A stretch of 64,000 nt of DNA from Antedon mediterranea (Eukaryota > Echinodermata > Crinoidea > Comatulida > Antedonidae), in contig NC_092679.1 of NCBI RefSeq assembly GCF_964355755.1, positions 14,620,932 to 14,684,931 of the forward strand, in the 5' to 3' direction. The position numbers and the translations under genes were made by a program. A model generated the notes under the pieces. The model was not told where the DNA came from. It ran no database searches and saw only the letters and a list, made by a program, of their open reading frames with translations. Of the stretch, positions 13,401-27,300 are shown piece by piece; position 1 is the first letter of the stretch; every line of letters starts with the position of its first letter.

Positions 13401-15365
13401 ATATCTTAGGAACAGTACTTTACTTTCAAGGGACAGCACTAAAATACACAATATTTTAGTACAGCAACATCCAATTGCTGTTGTAGAGTCTCTTCTGGGG
13501 CCCCAATAAGAATTTTAGCAGTCTCAATTGTTTTTATTCATTTTAATAATTCAGAATTATCAGAATAAGGTACAGAAGAAATTCCATTCAAACTGCCCAG
13601 TAATATAGACTGAATGTAGTACAGTATGCTGTAAAGACAATTTTTTCTAAGTAAAAATGTCTCAAATTCTATTGTTAGAGATATACAGTACATAAATGAT
13701 GGATCTTACAGTAGTGTCCCTTTAAATTAAAGTTTCCTAGCAACTGTAAACAATCAAATAAAACGTGCAATTTTCCCAATATGATACAATCTACAACTTA
13801 CCTTAAATTAAGATTAATTGTAGGTTTTATCACCTACATTTGCACATCTATATCCAAATGAATTTTTCATCATTAAACTAATTATACCGCTTCTTACACT
13901 TACTTAATCAATATTATACTGTCCAAATAACAACTAGCAAGTGTCAGCCCACTCAATATGTGAACAAACATATCAATACGAGTTATTAACCAATAGTGGA
14001 CCATACATGAACCAATCATTATTTTATTGGTAGCAGCTATTGTAGTGGTCAAAGGCTTGGAAATCATCATTACAAATGAACGAGTTCATTATTATAATTT
14101 TGCAGGTGTTTTAGATAACGCTTTTGATGTCACCCGATTATTCAATTTTATATTACATTCCAAAGTGGCAACATTTTTAAAACTTATAATAATTTTATAT
14201 TGTAGGTTATAATACAAATTATTATTATTCATTAATTAAATATAATATCAAGAATATGAAAAAAACAATATTATTATGGTAGAGTAAGATGCATTTAAAG
14301 AAATAATAGGCACAGGCAACATGCTATAATTTTGCATATTATATTAAGTGTTAGCATTTTTTTAAAGTTGTTAGCTTTTTTTTGTGATGATGCAATACAG
14401 TATATTAGTTTACATTCCCAATAACAAAACAAAAATAGATATCTTATACCTCAATCAATAATAAACATCAATGTTTAAACAGGTTTATTTTAATAATCAG
14501 TTTGGTGGACAATTTAATATTTAATTATACATATACATAACTTACATTGTTGTTAAAGATATCTTTTTGTTTACTTCTAAAATAAATTTGCAGTTTTACA
14601 AAAAAAAATGTTAATTCACGCTTACAATTAGTACATTCAAGTACTGGCCGTTTTTAACTTAAATTTGAAAAATGTTGTTGGCAAAACCTTATTTTTCCAA
14701 GTGCCTTTTGTGTACTTTTACCAGAAGCATCCCTTCCTGTTTTTTTGTGGTATTATAAATATTTGAATGAAAATATTCAGAAGAAAAATTATTTGTAATT
14801 CCCGAAAACTATAAACCACGATTTATAACAGACACTTTACTTACGCTGGAAGGAACTTTGAGAGTGATGCTATTCTTTCGAGTCTGAAATGAATTAAATC
14901 CATGATGCAACATTCAAAATGGCTAATATCATGCTATTGTTATTTATAATAATCATGCTGACATTTAACACTATTATATAATACACAGAATTGTTTACAC
15001 AAGACAACATAAAGAGTACATAATTCTATGGCACAGCTATTGTATTAATACAGTAACTGTTTTGGAGTTTTAAAACGTATTGATATTTTAGATGTTGCAT
15101 ATGATTATAGACATGATTTAAACTTGATATTAAATTGAAGACTGGCATGAAGGAGGATAGTTCGTTCGTTTGTTCGTTTTTATTTCACAATGCATCAAAC
15201 TTAATATTTTTACATAATAAGTATTAAATAAAAAAATGCAAAGCCTGGAAAAGACCAAATAAGCTCAATATAGAGCTTTAAGCCTGGTTTCACCAGTACA
15301 AAATACACTAATAGTTGTATCAATTACAATAGACAATAATTAAATATTAATTAAAGTAGTAGAAA

Positions 15366-15398
<33 letters not shown>

Positions 15399-18300
15399 TT
15401 TTTTATATTTTTTTTTTATACACAATTACGCTACAGGACAATACAAACACAACAAGAGGACCAACATAAAGGGTATAGTATATGTACTATCATATATACT
15501 TGCAGGAGGTAGTTGTGTTCACATTATAAAAAGTTAATCATGATGTAAATCATACTGTAGGCAAAGTTGGTTTTTATAAACTTGATAAACATGATAAAGC
15601 ATCATGATTAAAAAAACGGAAGCCAAGATTAAACCAGGAGGGCCCTGGTAAAATGAATTCATAGATCGATTTTTTTACCAATTAGCAATTTATCAACATT
15701 GGTAATATGTACACTACATCAGCAAATAAAACTCATAGTGGCTTTTACATTTCTATTTATATTAATTTTGTTTTCACATTAAGATTCTGTTTTATATGAA
15801 GCTAATCTACTTGGAGTATAAAGATGAATTATCTAGTCATTATTGTTTTGCTTTCAATAACATAAAGTAAAAATATAATAATTTAAAACAATGGCAATAA
15901 AGCAAACAATCTTTTGAATGCAAATTAATTGATAGCAAAAAGGAAGAAATTTTCTTGAGAAAAAAAAATGCTTTGATAAATCATCATTGTCTTTCTTAAA
16001 TGAAAATAAATTATGTGTAATAGGTAATTTCAATGTTTTATAGGAAAAAAAACAAAAAAAGTACAAACATAAGAGTTCAAATTACCTTGCCACATTGTTA
16101 AAATAACAATAGACAATTCTTTGGATAAAAATGCTGTTATAGTTATTACTATGAGTAGTGTAAACTTGCTCAAAATGTTCACTTTTGTTGTTCCCACAAA
16201 GAAAATAATCTAGATATTAATTCTATTAAGTGAAACATATTCGTCATCCTTATTGTACTGAGTTTGTATTGTTCAAGTACAACCCTCAGTGTACAGAAAG
16301 TGTTTATGAATATAGGACTTATCCAATGGATGGAAACTGTTTATTTTTGGCACGGTAATTTGTACTTTTAAGACACAAAAATATGCACACACTAAAATTG
16401 ATTAAAGACTACAAAACATAACAAATAATTTAAGTAGCATGGAACAAATACAATGATTGCATAGCATAAATGGGAGATTTTTTTTAGCAGAAACAAAATA
16501 GAAAGATTTAGCTGACAATGCACAATGTAAAGTTATCACTTACAACTCGTTGCTCTGGGTTAGATTGTATAGACTATTAAGAAAAAAGAACCCATTAACC
16601 TTAGTGGTAACATTTTGTACACAAAATGATTTAAAACATTAAAAAAAACATTTAATCAATGCAGTAGAAAAGTGTTTAAAACCTGATAAAATATGTTGCA
16701 CACAGAGAGTGGAATTGTGGCTTGGTGGTTATGATGTCCGGATTTTTTTCTAAGGACAAAATTACAACTCCACTCCCAAAGACTTGTAATAAGACTTTGT
16801 TTGTAGAGCATATTGTGTATATTTTTGTCTTGTGAATCTCTGAGGGTCCATAATGATCAGCAATTGCTGGATGGATCACCCTCATTAAATATGGTAAAAA
16901 AATGTAAGAAATAAATGTGACCAACCCATATGTGACTAATACTCAAATGAGGTTCTATACATTAAGGGAAGATAATGACAATGTGTACAGTAAGTGTGAA
17001 AATGACATTAATGATTGGCAATTATTATACCATTATCATTCAGGAACACCCCTATTGAGGGGACACTTTGTTGGGAACCGGGAAGGTGTCCCTTAATATT
17101 TAAGAGGTTCTTGTAGTGTATTGTGCTTAATTCATTTCATTAAATTGGGTTTCTGAAACTATGGTACCAATATCTACAAAATCAACTATTTAATGCAACT
17201 AATATTATATTTTAAATTAAATACCCAAAATGAAACATACAGTAGGATGAAAGGACATATATTATTTGCTACCATGAAAAAGGAATAATCTATATCTCTA
17301 CCCAATATACCCAAAATGCACTGTATGTAAACAAAATTATATAAGGGACTATATCGAACAATCATTGAAATGCTATAAAACTATGCAACCTCTATATCCC
17401 AATACTTTAATAACACATAACACAACTTGTACTGTATTTGAGAAGGCTATCATAAACAAACCAAATATTTTCCCTTAAAAAAAAACTTGAATGTGCATGA
17501 ATATAAAATAGTCTACTCTATCCATATTGTAATGTAAGATTCATAAATCATACTCTACCATCTGCTAACATATGGACTGTCCAAGAAACCATAAACATAA
17601 ATAAAAATGTAAACAAAAACAACTTACATTAAACAACCATGTTGAAATGTTAACAAGAAGCTTGGCACCTAATTGTACTATTGTTATAAATCCTACTATG
17701 TTCACACTACTAAGTTTGACAACAAAATAGTAATCATTTGTGAGGTGCTTACCGGTCATGGTCTAGTTGGCACAGTAGTTTGCTATCACCATGGGAACCA
17801 TTTATTTTTATAAAAGGACTTAACTGACTTGTAGGTCTACGACCCCAGGTAAAGACTAAACAATGAACAGTTGTAGGCCTACAATGTGTGACTATTTACA
17901 TAAACAATAAGACACTAAAAGAATTTAACTCCTTAATGTACAGATTCAGTCAAATTAGTACAAATTCTTTTTTTTTTTGAACATTCATAAATCTGTCAAA
18001 TTGCTGCAGGTGATTAGTTTGTAATTTACCATATTTAAAATTCAATAAACCACATGAGGACAAAAACTAACTACGGTAACTAACAATATGGTTGAGTGCC
18101 ATGATCCATAGCCAATTCATTGACATAGGCTCGTAGCTTGCTTGCTTCATGCATGAGGTATACAATTTTATACCTCCATGCTTCATGTGGTCAACCCACT
18201 CTAACTCGTACTCTTTGAAAATAAAACTCTTCCAAAACACAAACTCTTTGGTCTCAAGGTTTAAAATTCTCACTCACTACTGTATTTAAAATAGATTCTG

Positions 18301-21300
18301 AAATTCAAACTTTAGGGGCCAACCTAATTATGTTTGATTTACCAGAGTTGACTATGGTTAATAATCTATTTTTAGACATAATTAAACTTATTGTGCTTTT
18401 ACAAAGTGATTGGATAGGAGGTTAGTTAGGAGAATATATAATGTTGATGTTAGAGGGTCTGCAAAGCATTGTTGTGGTGGGATTAGGGGTGTAGCAGCAT
18501 GCCTATTTAGTGGTACTTAGGTTTTATCAAGCCCGACTTACCAATTACATACACATAAAATAATTAATTCAGTAATATACAGTAGAACCACTTGGGGCAC
18601 CTCTAGTTTTTAACACCCATTAAAAAAAACAACAACAAGGGGACATATATTTTAACACCCACCACGGCCAAACGCCTATTCAGAGGATACCCCTATTAAG
18701 GGGACACTTTGTTAGGTCCCAAATAGGGGTAATACTGTATAACTTTATTTCCTGGAACAGAGTGTAAGTATTGAATTGATTTAATTATGTACTTACAGCT
18801 CTTCTTTCCCTGAGTTTGGCCGCTTGAGCTGGATGGTTAAACCTGTACATGTTTGTCTTACCAAACAGTACCACAGCACCTAATAAAATAGTAAGTATAA
18901 TAATATTTACAGGAAAATAGAATAAATTATTTTATTTATTTTTTAAAATTTAATCTTGTGCCCATTTCACTTCTCTTATTTTAAAACTATGAATCTGTCC
19001 TGACCAATGACAAGCGGCAGTTTGAATAATCCATCGCTTATGATTGGTAAAATTGCATTACGTGGTACTTGTGTTGCATCTCTAGTTGGAACCAAGCATA
19101 AGTGACTAGACATAAAACTTTTGTCTGTCTATTGGGGCCGCAACTGTAATAAAACTGTGCTGGGATTGTATGCGGTAGTCTGTTGTTCTAAATACCAGTG
19201 TCTTATCATAGAAAGAATTAGTTCTAGTTTTCATCCTAATTAAGCATTTTATCAAGTTCATTTTCAAAGTGTTTCTATTTAATACTCTACTTTAGTCAAC
19301 AAGTGAAAAGAAATCATCTGTGAGGCTTCGTTGAAAATTTAAAACTAAACTAATATGTTTTTAAATAAGAAATAAATCATATTATATGCTTCAATGTGGT
19401 CTCTGAATGAATTCTTTTGAATAAACATATCCCTAATTATGTGCATTTATATAGTAAATGTAGGTAATCTATTATAAAAAAAATACTAAAATACTTTTAG
19501 GGCCTGTTTCTATAGAGCAGAGAATACGGTTTTGAATACCGTTCTTTTCAAGAACCGTTTTTTCTTGCCAGCAGAAATGGGTCCCCACAAAAAACCACAA
19601 AAAAGAACCGATCTTAAAAACGGTTTCAAAAACCCCAATTGATTGCGGTCTCGATCGCAAAGAACCGTTCTGAAACCGGTTTCCGCGGAGCAATTTTTAG
19701 CTGCAACACAATCGCGGTCTCAATTTGACCCCAAAAACTGAACTCTGCAGTCTGCTGCACTGGGATGATTGCGGTCAACTCGCAGTCAAACTCGCGCGAT
19801 AGGACCTAGGCCTAAGTCATTTTTATTTCTCTAGATATTAGTGAGTATTTTATTTAACTAAAAAATGTTGACCGATGCCATTACGAGGTTCGTAAAAAAT
19901 ATGTGAAGTAAAGAAGATTAGGGGACTTGTCGGGAGTCGGAAGAAAGACTCACGTATTATAGGCCTACATGTTTTTAAGAATATTGTAAAGCGTGTGAAA
20001 AATAGACGAGTTCAACTTGACAATATCAGAGGGTGCGACGTACCTATACTTTAACCAAGGACCACAATAACGTTTCAGGTAATAATTCCCCCTTCTATGA
20101 TGAAATGGATGCTATTTCTTGGGGATCGCGCTATGCGAAAAAAGTAAACATGACCTCGATCAAATCGCGCTTCCGCCTAACGAACTGCATTGTGGTGTAT
20201 ATAATGACGTCATTCATAACGAACGCACATGGACGGAACCGGTTTTATTGGAGTAAAAATTGAGCTGCAACGCGATCTTTATTTATAAACAACAGCCGAA
20301 ACCGGTTTCTAAAAAACCGTTCTTTTTTTATTTTTCAATAGAAACAGGCCCTTAGAAGACGAAATTCAATGTATTTATTATTAGCCATACCTTGAGTTAG
20401 TTGAATTGGTTGATTTACATCAATTCCATTGACAGCACTGAGAGCGCCCTCACAAGGACACAATGTTACCGTTCCTCCATTATTTTCTATTGTACAATGT
20501 TTTTGCTCAATAGCAGGACCACATAGTACTAAAACAAAGACAATAAAAAACAAACCAAAGAAACATTAATATATAGGTAGTAAAATATAATATAAAATAT
20601 TGATTTGAAAGTTTTAACAAATCTACCAGACCAATACAAGTATGGTATAAGCCCGCCATATTTTGATTAATTTTTATAGGCCTTTATTACCTCCTGCAGA
20701 GCTACTATAACTTTATAACTGCCAATTTTGAATAGCAGTTAATCCTACCATATGATTGTAATAAACAATACCATTATTTATTGCCTACTTCAATAAAATT
20801 CTATATTAAAGAGATGTTTGAAGATACAATTGTATAAATCCATTTTATTGTATACTTACCTATGTCTTGTTCCTCATCAGCATCTTCTCGTCCAATAGTG
20901 GTATTACCCTCCTAAAAGAAGAATAAAAAAAATCCCTATAAGCATTACAGTTTGAAGAGATTAAATACTGTAGTTCAATGATGTAGTTTAAAAGTACAAA
21001 AGAAAAAACAAAAATATAGGCCTACACACATGACCTTCCTGCGTCCCTTTACTGTTATGAAATTCATAGGGTACTGCACTGCCAAGGCAAATAAAAGAAC
21101 AAGCCAGTTGTGGCCATAGTTGCTATTCACAGGGTCTACAGCCTAGGCCTAAGATGAGGCTTATCATCATTAAATGTGGCCATAGTTGCTGTTCACAGGG
21201 TCTGCAGCCTAGGCCTAAGATGAGGCTTATCATCATTAAATGTGGCCATAGTTGCTGTTCACAGGGTCTGCAGCCTAGGCCTAAGATGAGGCTTATCATC

Positions 21301-24300
21301 ATTAAATGTGGCCATAGTTGCTGTTCACAGGGTCTGCAGCCTAGGCCTAAGATGAGGCTTATCATCATTAAATGTGGCCATAGTTGCTGTTCACAGGGTC
21401 TGCAGCCTAGGCCTAAGATGAGGCTCATCATCATTAAATGTGGCCATAGTTGCTGTTCACAGGGTCTGCAGCCTAGGCCTAATAAGATGAGGCTCATCAT
21501 CATTAAATGTGGCCATAGTTGCTGTTCACAGGGTCTGCAGCCTAGGCCTAATAAGATGAGGCTCATCATCATTAAATGTGGCCATAGTTGCTGTTCACAG
21601 GGTCTGCAGCCTAGGCCTAAGATGAGGCTTATCATCATTAAATGTGGCCATAGTTGCTGTTCACAGGGTCTGCAGCCTAGGCCTAAGATGAGGCTCATCA
21701 TCATTAAATGTGGCCATAGTTGCTGTTCACAGGGTCTGCAGCCTAGGCCTAAGATGAGGCTCATCATCATTGAATGTTGCCATAGTTGCTGTTCACAGGG
21801 TCTGCAGCCTAGGCCTAAGATGAGGCTCATCATCATTAAATGTGGCCATAGTTGCTGTTCACAGGGTCTGCAGCCTAGGCCTAAGATGAGCCTTATCATC
21901 ATTAAATGTGGCCATAGTTGCTGTTCACAGGGTCTGCAGCCTAGGCCTAATAAGATGAGGCTCATCATCATTAAATGTGGCCATAGTTGCTGTTCACAGG
22001 GTCTGCAGCCTAGGCCTAAGATGAGCCTTATCATCATTAAATGTGGCCATAGTTGCTGTTCACAGGGTCTGCAGCCTAGGCCTAATAAGATGAGGCTCAT
22101 CATCATTAAATGTGGCCATAGTTGCTGTTTACAGGGTCTGCAGCCTAGGCCTAAGATGAGGCTTATCATCATTGAATGTGGCCATAGTTGCTGTTCACAG
22201 GGTCTGCAGCCTAGGCCTAAGATGAGGCTCATCATCATTAAATGTGGCCATAGTTGCTGTTCACAGGGTCTGCAGCCTAGGCCTAAGATGAGGCTTATCA
22301 TCATTAAATGTGGCCATAGTTGCTGTTCACAGGGTCTGCAGCCTAGGCCTAAGATGAGGCTTATCATCATTGAATGTGCAAATAAACATAACAGAAGACA
22401 CATATTTAACATTCCTTTTTGTCTAAAGTCCTGATACAAAAGTTACTATTAAGGCCAACTAAGAGGGCACTGATGCATCGGCCTCAGTAAGATTTAAGGC
22501 CTGGGGTAGGAAGCAATGCAGCATAAAAAAACATCTGCACATACTAATCTGAATTGTGATAGCTTCTGCAACTATGACTTTTTTTCAGAATCACACAATC
22601 ATATTAGGCTCTGTCTACACTATCAAAAAAATTGTTATGTGCCCAAGTCAAATGACATCATCATGTCCATATATGGGCACAACAAATTCTGTTGTCATAT
22701 AAAGTTTGATATTGTAGACAGAGCTTTAGACAATGTACCTTAAGATGATATAAGATGATACCAGTGCTTAAGAGATCATCATCCATTCCAAGAAGGTGAG
22801 GTAAATCTGATTCAACAATAACTCCAACATTCTCACGTCGGATACCAACATTGCATTCCTATATGAATAATAAAAAAAAACATATTACATTTTGGTAGAC
22901 TGTACGAAAATACTCAAATAATTAACTCTCTTCTCAACATACTCCAAGGTTTCACAAGATATCAGCATGGTTTCTTGAACTCCAGCTAACAATCTCTATT
23001 CTAATCAGTTATTCTCTCACAATTTGTACTACTGTCACCACCATGTATTAATTAAACCACCATCATTACCACCACACTACCAACATTGTCACCACACTAC
23101 TATCTTTGTCACCACACCACCATCATTACCACCACACTACCAACATTGTCACCACACTACTATCTTTGTCACCAAACCACCATCATTACCACCACACTAC
23201 CAACATTGTCACCACACTACCATCATTATCAACCCCCTACCATCATTATCACCACCTCCATAACTATAACTAGCTCCATCATCACTACCAACACCAAACA
23301 CCACCATAAATACCACCACAACACTAACATTATCCTCATTATCTCTATCTCCAACAATGTCACCACTATTATCCTATCTGCCATCAGCTCCATTATACTA
23401 CCAGCACACTACCATTTACCATTACCACTGCATTCATTACAACCAACACTAAAAAAACACCCCATAAATACCACAACACTAACATTATCCCCCATTATCA
23501 CCACATTTAACATTGCCACCACCATTACTATAACTGCCACCACAATTATTATAACCGCCTCCATCATTACCACCACTGGTCAGATCTAGGCCTACGATTG
23601 CAATATATGCTCATTCAAGTTATACATACTGTACCTGCATAATTGATGCTGCTTCTCTCCACTTCTCTACCCAGGCTTCAGTCAGTCTATCCACCTTCTG
23701 CTCATTCTCATGCAGTATTTCATTGATGTTCTTGTCTTGGAAAAGAGATGCCTGTGAACTACTCTGTAAGTCAATAAAGCATAACAAGTAATTAGTACAC
23801 TTTTTCCAGGGCACTAATAGAGAAATTATGCATTAAACCTAGTGCATGCACACTTTAAAATAAAACATCATAAATCTTATAAATATAGGTTTAGTATTAT
23901 GAATTAATTTGGTTGAACTTAAACATACACTTTAACGAAATTGCAAAGATTGGAATTTGCAATTTTTATAAAGATAATTGATATTGCTTAATCGAGTGTT
24001 CAAAGCATTTTGCAGGTACCTGGGATTTATCTAAAGATTTTTTATTTCATTTATGCAATCTTTATTCAACCAAATGTACATTAAAAATTGTTTAAACAGA
24101 AATAAGCAACCAAGATGTCTAGAAATGACAAAACTTGAACTCAAAAGCCTATCAACCTAGTTATAAGAATTTACAGATAATATAAATGCTCTAATAACAT
24201 AAACTATATATTTAGCTAAAAATATTAGTTTAAATATGAAAAAAGCACTATTATCTAACAAAGTACCATAATAATACATTTATAATAACATTTTGTTGCC

Positions 24301-27300
24301 ATGATATTTTTAGAATTATGGCAACATATTAGCAGTCGAAAATGTCAGTAGAAAAAATTGCATGCATAATAACATTAGTCATATACAAGAGAATATCTTG
24401 ACACGACCTAATCCAATCAATGCAGTACATTCTTATATAAATAAAATATAATAAGGTGATATGAATCTAGATATTGCTGAACATATTCAACTACAATTAC
24501 ATGGGAGAATATACATCCAGTATTCCAATAGATAAATGTAGTTTAACAAATTCCCAGTATAATTCCAATCATTTTGATACCTTGTATGTAGATGCACACA
24601 ATAGAAAACAATTATTTAAAGGACAAATGTAGAAATGCAGCCTACAGTATGTGATGATCTTAATGTAACTAATTTTTAGTGGGCCTTCTATCACGTTTCT
24701 TTCATCTTCTTTAAATTTATTTTAATAATCCTTTTTGTGTAATGTCTATTGTTTTTTATGAGATGAATAAAGAGTTTGATTTGAGGTGGGGATTTCAGAT
24801 GACATTTGGCAACCACCTCTCAGATCTAAGATGGCCAACAGAAAGTGTTCAAATGTAGTTAAAATGTTTCATTAAAATTCCATTCATTTTTATATACACA
24901 GTGTATGAATGTGTGTGTAGCAGACATTTGTAAATGAACAAATCTACAAACTCTTATAATATAGATAATAATTTTGTAAATAAAGACTCTCGATAAGTAA
25001 CAAATAACTATTGAGAACAATATACTATAATTACTATCCTTATATAATTGTTTAAATAATTTATAATACTCTGCATTGTTTTATATACTTACAAGACTTG
25101 CACAACTCAGAAGGGCTTTCAATGAATCTATTTCGGCTCGTAACTCCCGTATTAGTCGAACGTTCTGATCCTAAATTCAAAACAAAATACAACCATTAAA
25201 TTAATGAAAAGTTCCTTTAATTCAACTATATTTAACAGGTTAAATAAATAAATTAATGAGAAAAAAGATATATATATATAACATATGTTTATATTTTTGA
25301 TTCAACTAAGCAGCATTTTATCAAGAAAAATATACCTCAGATGTCAAAAACCAAATATATAGAAAACCCATGCTAGTAATAAATAACATTAATAGTACAA
25401 TTATTAACATTCTTGTTTCTTTGGTATAATTTTAAAATGTTACCTATTATACTACTATGTAAACAAACATTATTCATAATAGGGAGTTTAACGCAGAGTA
25501 CAACAACCGACAACCAATATGTCATGTTAGTTCATGTATGCATTTGGAAACATTGGGACGTTTGTCCTCCGTCCTCGTTTCTTTGGTATAAACTGCTACT
25601 TATTATTATAACAGTACTATTAAGTATTATTTTAAAAATATGTAAACAAACAGTACTCATGATATCAAAATATTAACAATACTTCATTCTACTACTCAAA
25701 CATAGCCTCGCCTGTTTGTGATAAAACCCCTAAATGTATGGTGAGGCCTATAAAAATTATATTTTCACAAACATTACTCAACAACAAACTCCATTAGTAC
25801 TATACATAAAACTTGGCCCCTATCTTAAGGCATGTTGTTGTATGATAAACCACTAAATGTATGGTGAGGCCTAGGCTATCAAAATTATATTTTCATAAAC
25901 ATTACTCATGATATCAAAATATTAACAACAAACTCCATTTAGTACTATACATAAAACTTGGCCCCTATCTTAAGGCATGTTGTTGTATGATAAACCACTG
26001 AATGTATGGTGAGGCCTATCAAAATTATTTTTTCACATTCTTCTATACAGAGAAGATCTTCTAAGAAATTCATAATTCAGTACAACAAAAATCAATAATA
26101 CTAAAATTTAAAAATCGTTAACTAGATTACATTGAATAAAATGGAAATACTGTATCATAAATAAACGGAAGAGATAAATCAATAAGTTTAACCTATCTGA
26201 TGATTTTCAGAATTGCTGTATTACTGAGGCACATAATAATAATATCCTGGATTTATAAAGAGCCTAATGTTGTGAAACCTCAAGACACAAGAGAAAAAAA
26301 AAAGCTAAACCGAAGTATGGGGATATGCCCTTACACTAACCAGGGTTCGGTCTAAAATTGAACCCTGGTCAGCACCATGCTTGGGCGCCTCATACCCTTG
26401 GAAAAAAAATCTCAGTATCCATTAATCCATGTACATTATTACTAATATAAAACTAACACTACAGACAAAAAAACATCCTGATTTGTAAAAAAAAAATAAT
26501 AACATAATTACCTATAAAACACCTTCAGTATAGTATATACCTAAGAATATGCTAATAAATTAATTACATTATGTTATTAAATTATATGACACTTTAATCA
26601 ATATTCTAGCATTCTCCATTTTACACTAAATCAGTGTTGCACACTGTTGCACTGCCATGTGACGAACCAGTACAATATCTATATAGCCAATTGAATTCAA
26701 CACTAGCACTCAGAAAATGAAGATTAGATTAATTTTCACTGATACTGTATGAGAATTGCATGTAAAATAGGAATTTTTTAGAGTTTATTATCATTGCATT
26801 ATAACCACCACCTTCACAGTGTAATTAAACAACCTAAAAAGATACTAACCAATTTATGTTTATTAGTATGATATGAGCATGATTATATCTATGTATCTGA
26901 TTCAAAATTTATTGAATATATTCTCTAAAATAATGAGATAAATAGGATCTGTGTAATCTTTAAGGTATTGGAAATAGTGTCAAATTAGGCCTTTGTAAGT
27001 TTGTGATGATACCCTTCTTTTAGTAGGCCTAAACAAAATTGTTGTGTCGGTGTAAAAAAGGCAACAATACTACAGGTATTAACATCTTTAACCTTAATCA
27101 CACACACATGCTAAGACTAGAAAGGGATTTATAAATTAGTATTCATAACTTAATTATTCCAAGTGAAAATAATATATAAAACATAATAATAGAAACAACA
27201 GCTCTCTATTATCTTACTTATAGTGGGATATTATGTATAAAACATACATAATTCTTATAATTATTAAAATCCTCTTATCTAAAGCACTAACATTAATAAC

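Noticed and set aside
13803-13834. 32-nt block with a GTAAGT donor in the 14845-13301 intron
   Set aside because: The length breaks frame and the acceptor is weak, so it was not listed as an exon.
21123-22439. Long open frames of over 420 codons on both strands
   Set aside because: They are produced by a stop-free 66/69-bp tandem repeat whose period is a multiple of three. There is no splice context or homology.
22762-22858. Shorter version of the FHA exon using the donor GTATCATC
   Set aside because: It would remove GIILYHLK, which is conserved in KIF16B and STARD9, and break the frame into the next exon.
23024-23589. Open frames rich in Pro, His and Thr
   Set aside because: They come from CAC/CAT/ACC low-complexity DNA that lacks stops in some frames.
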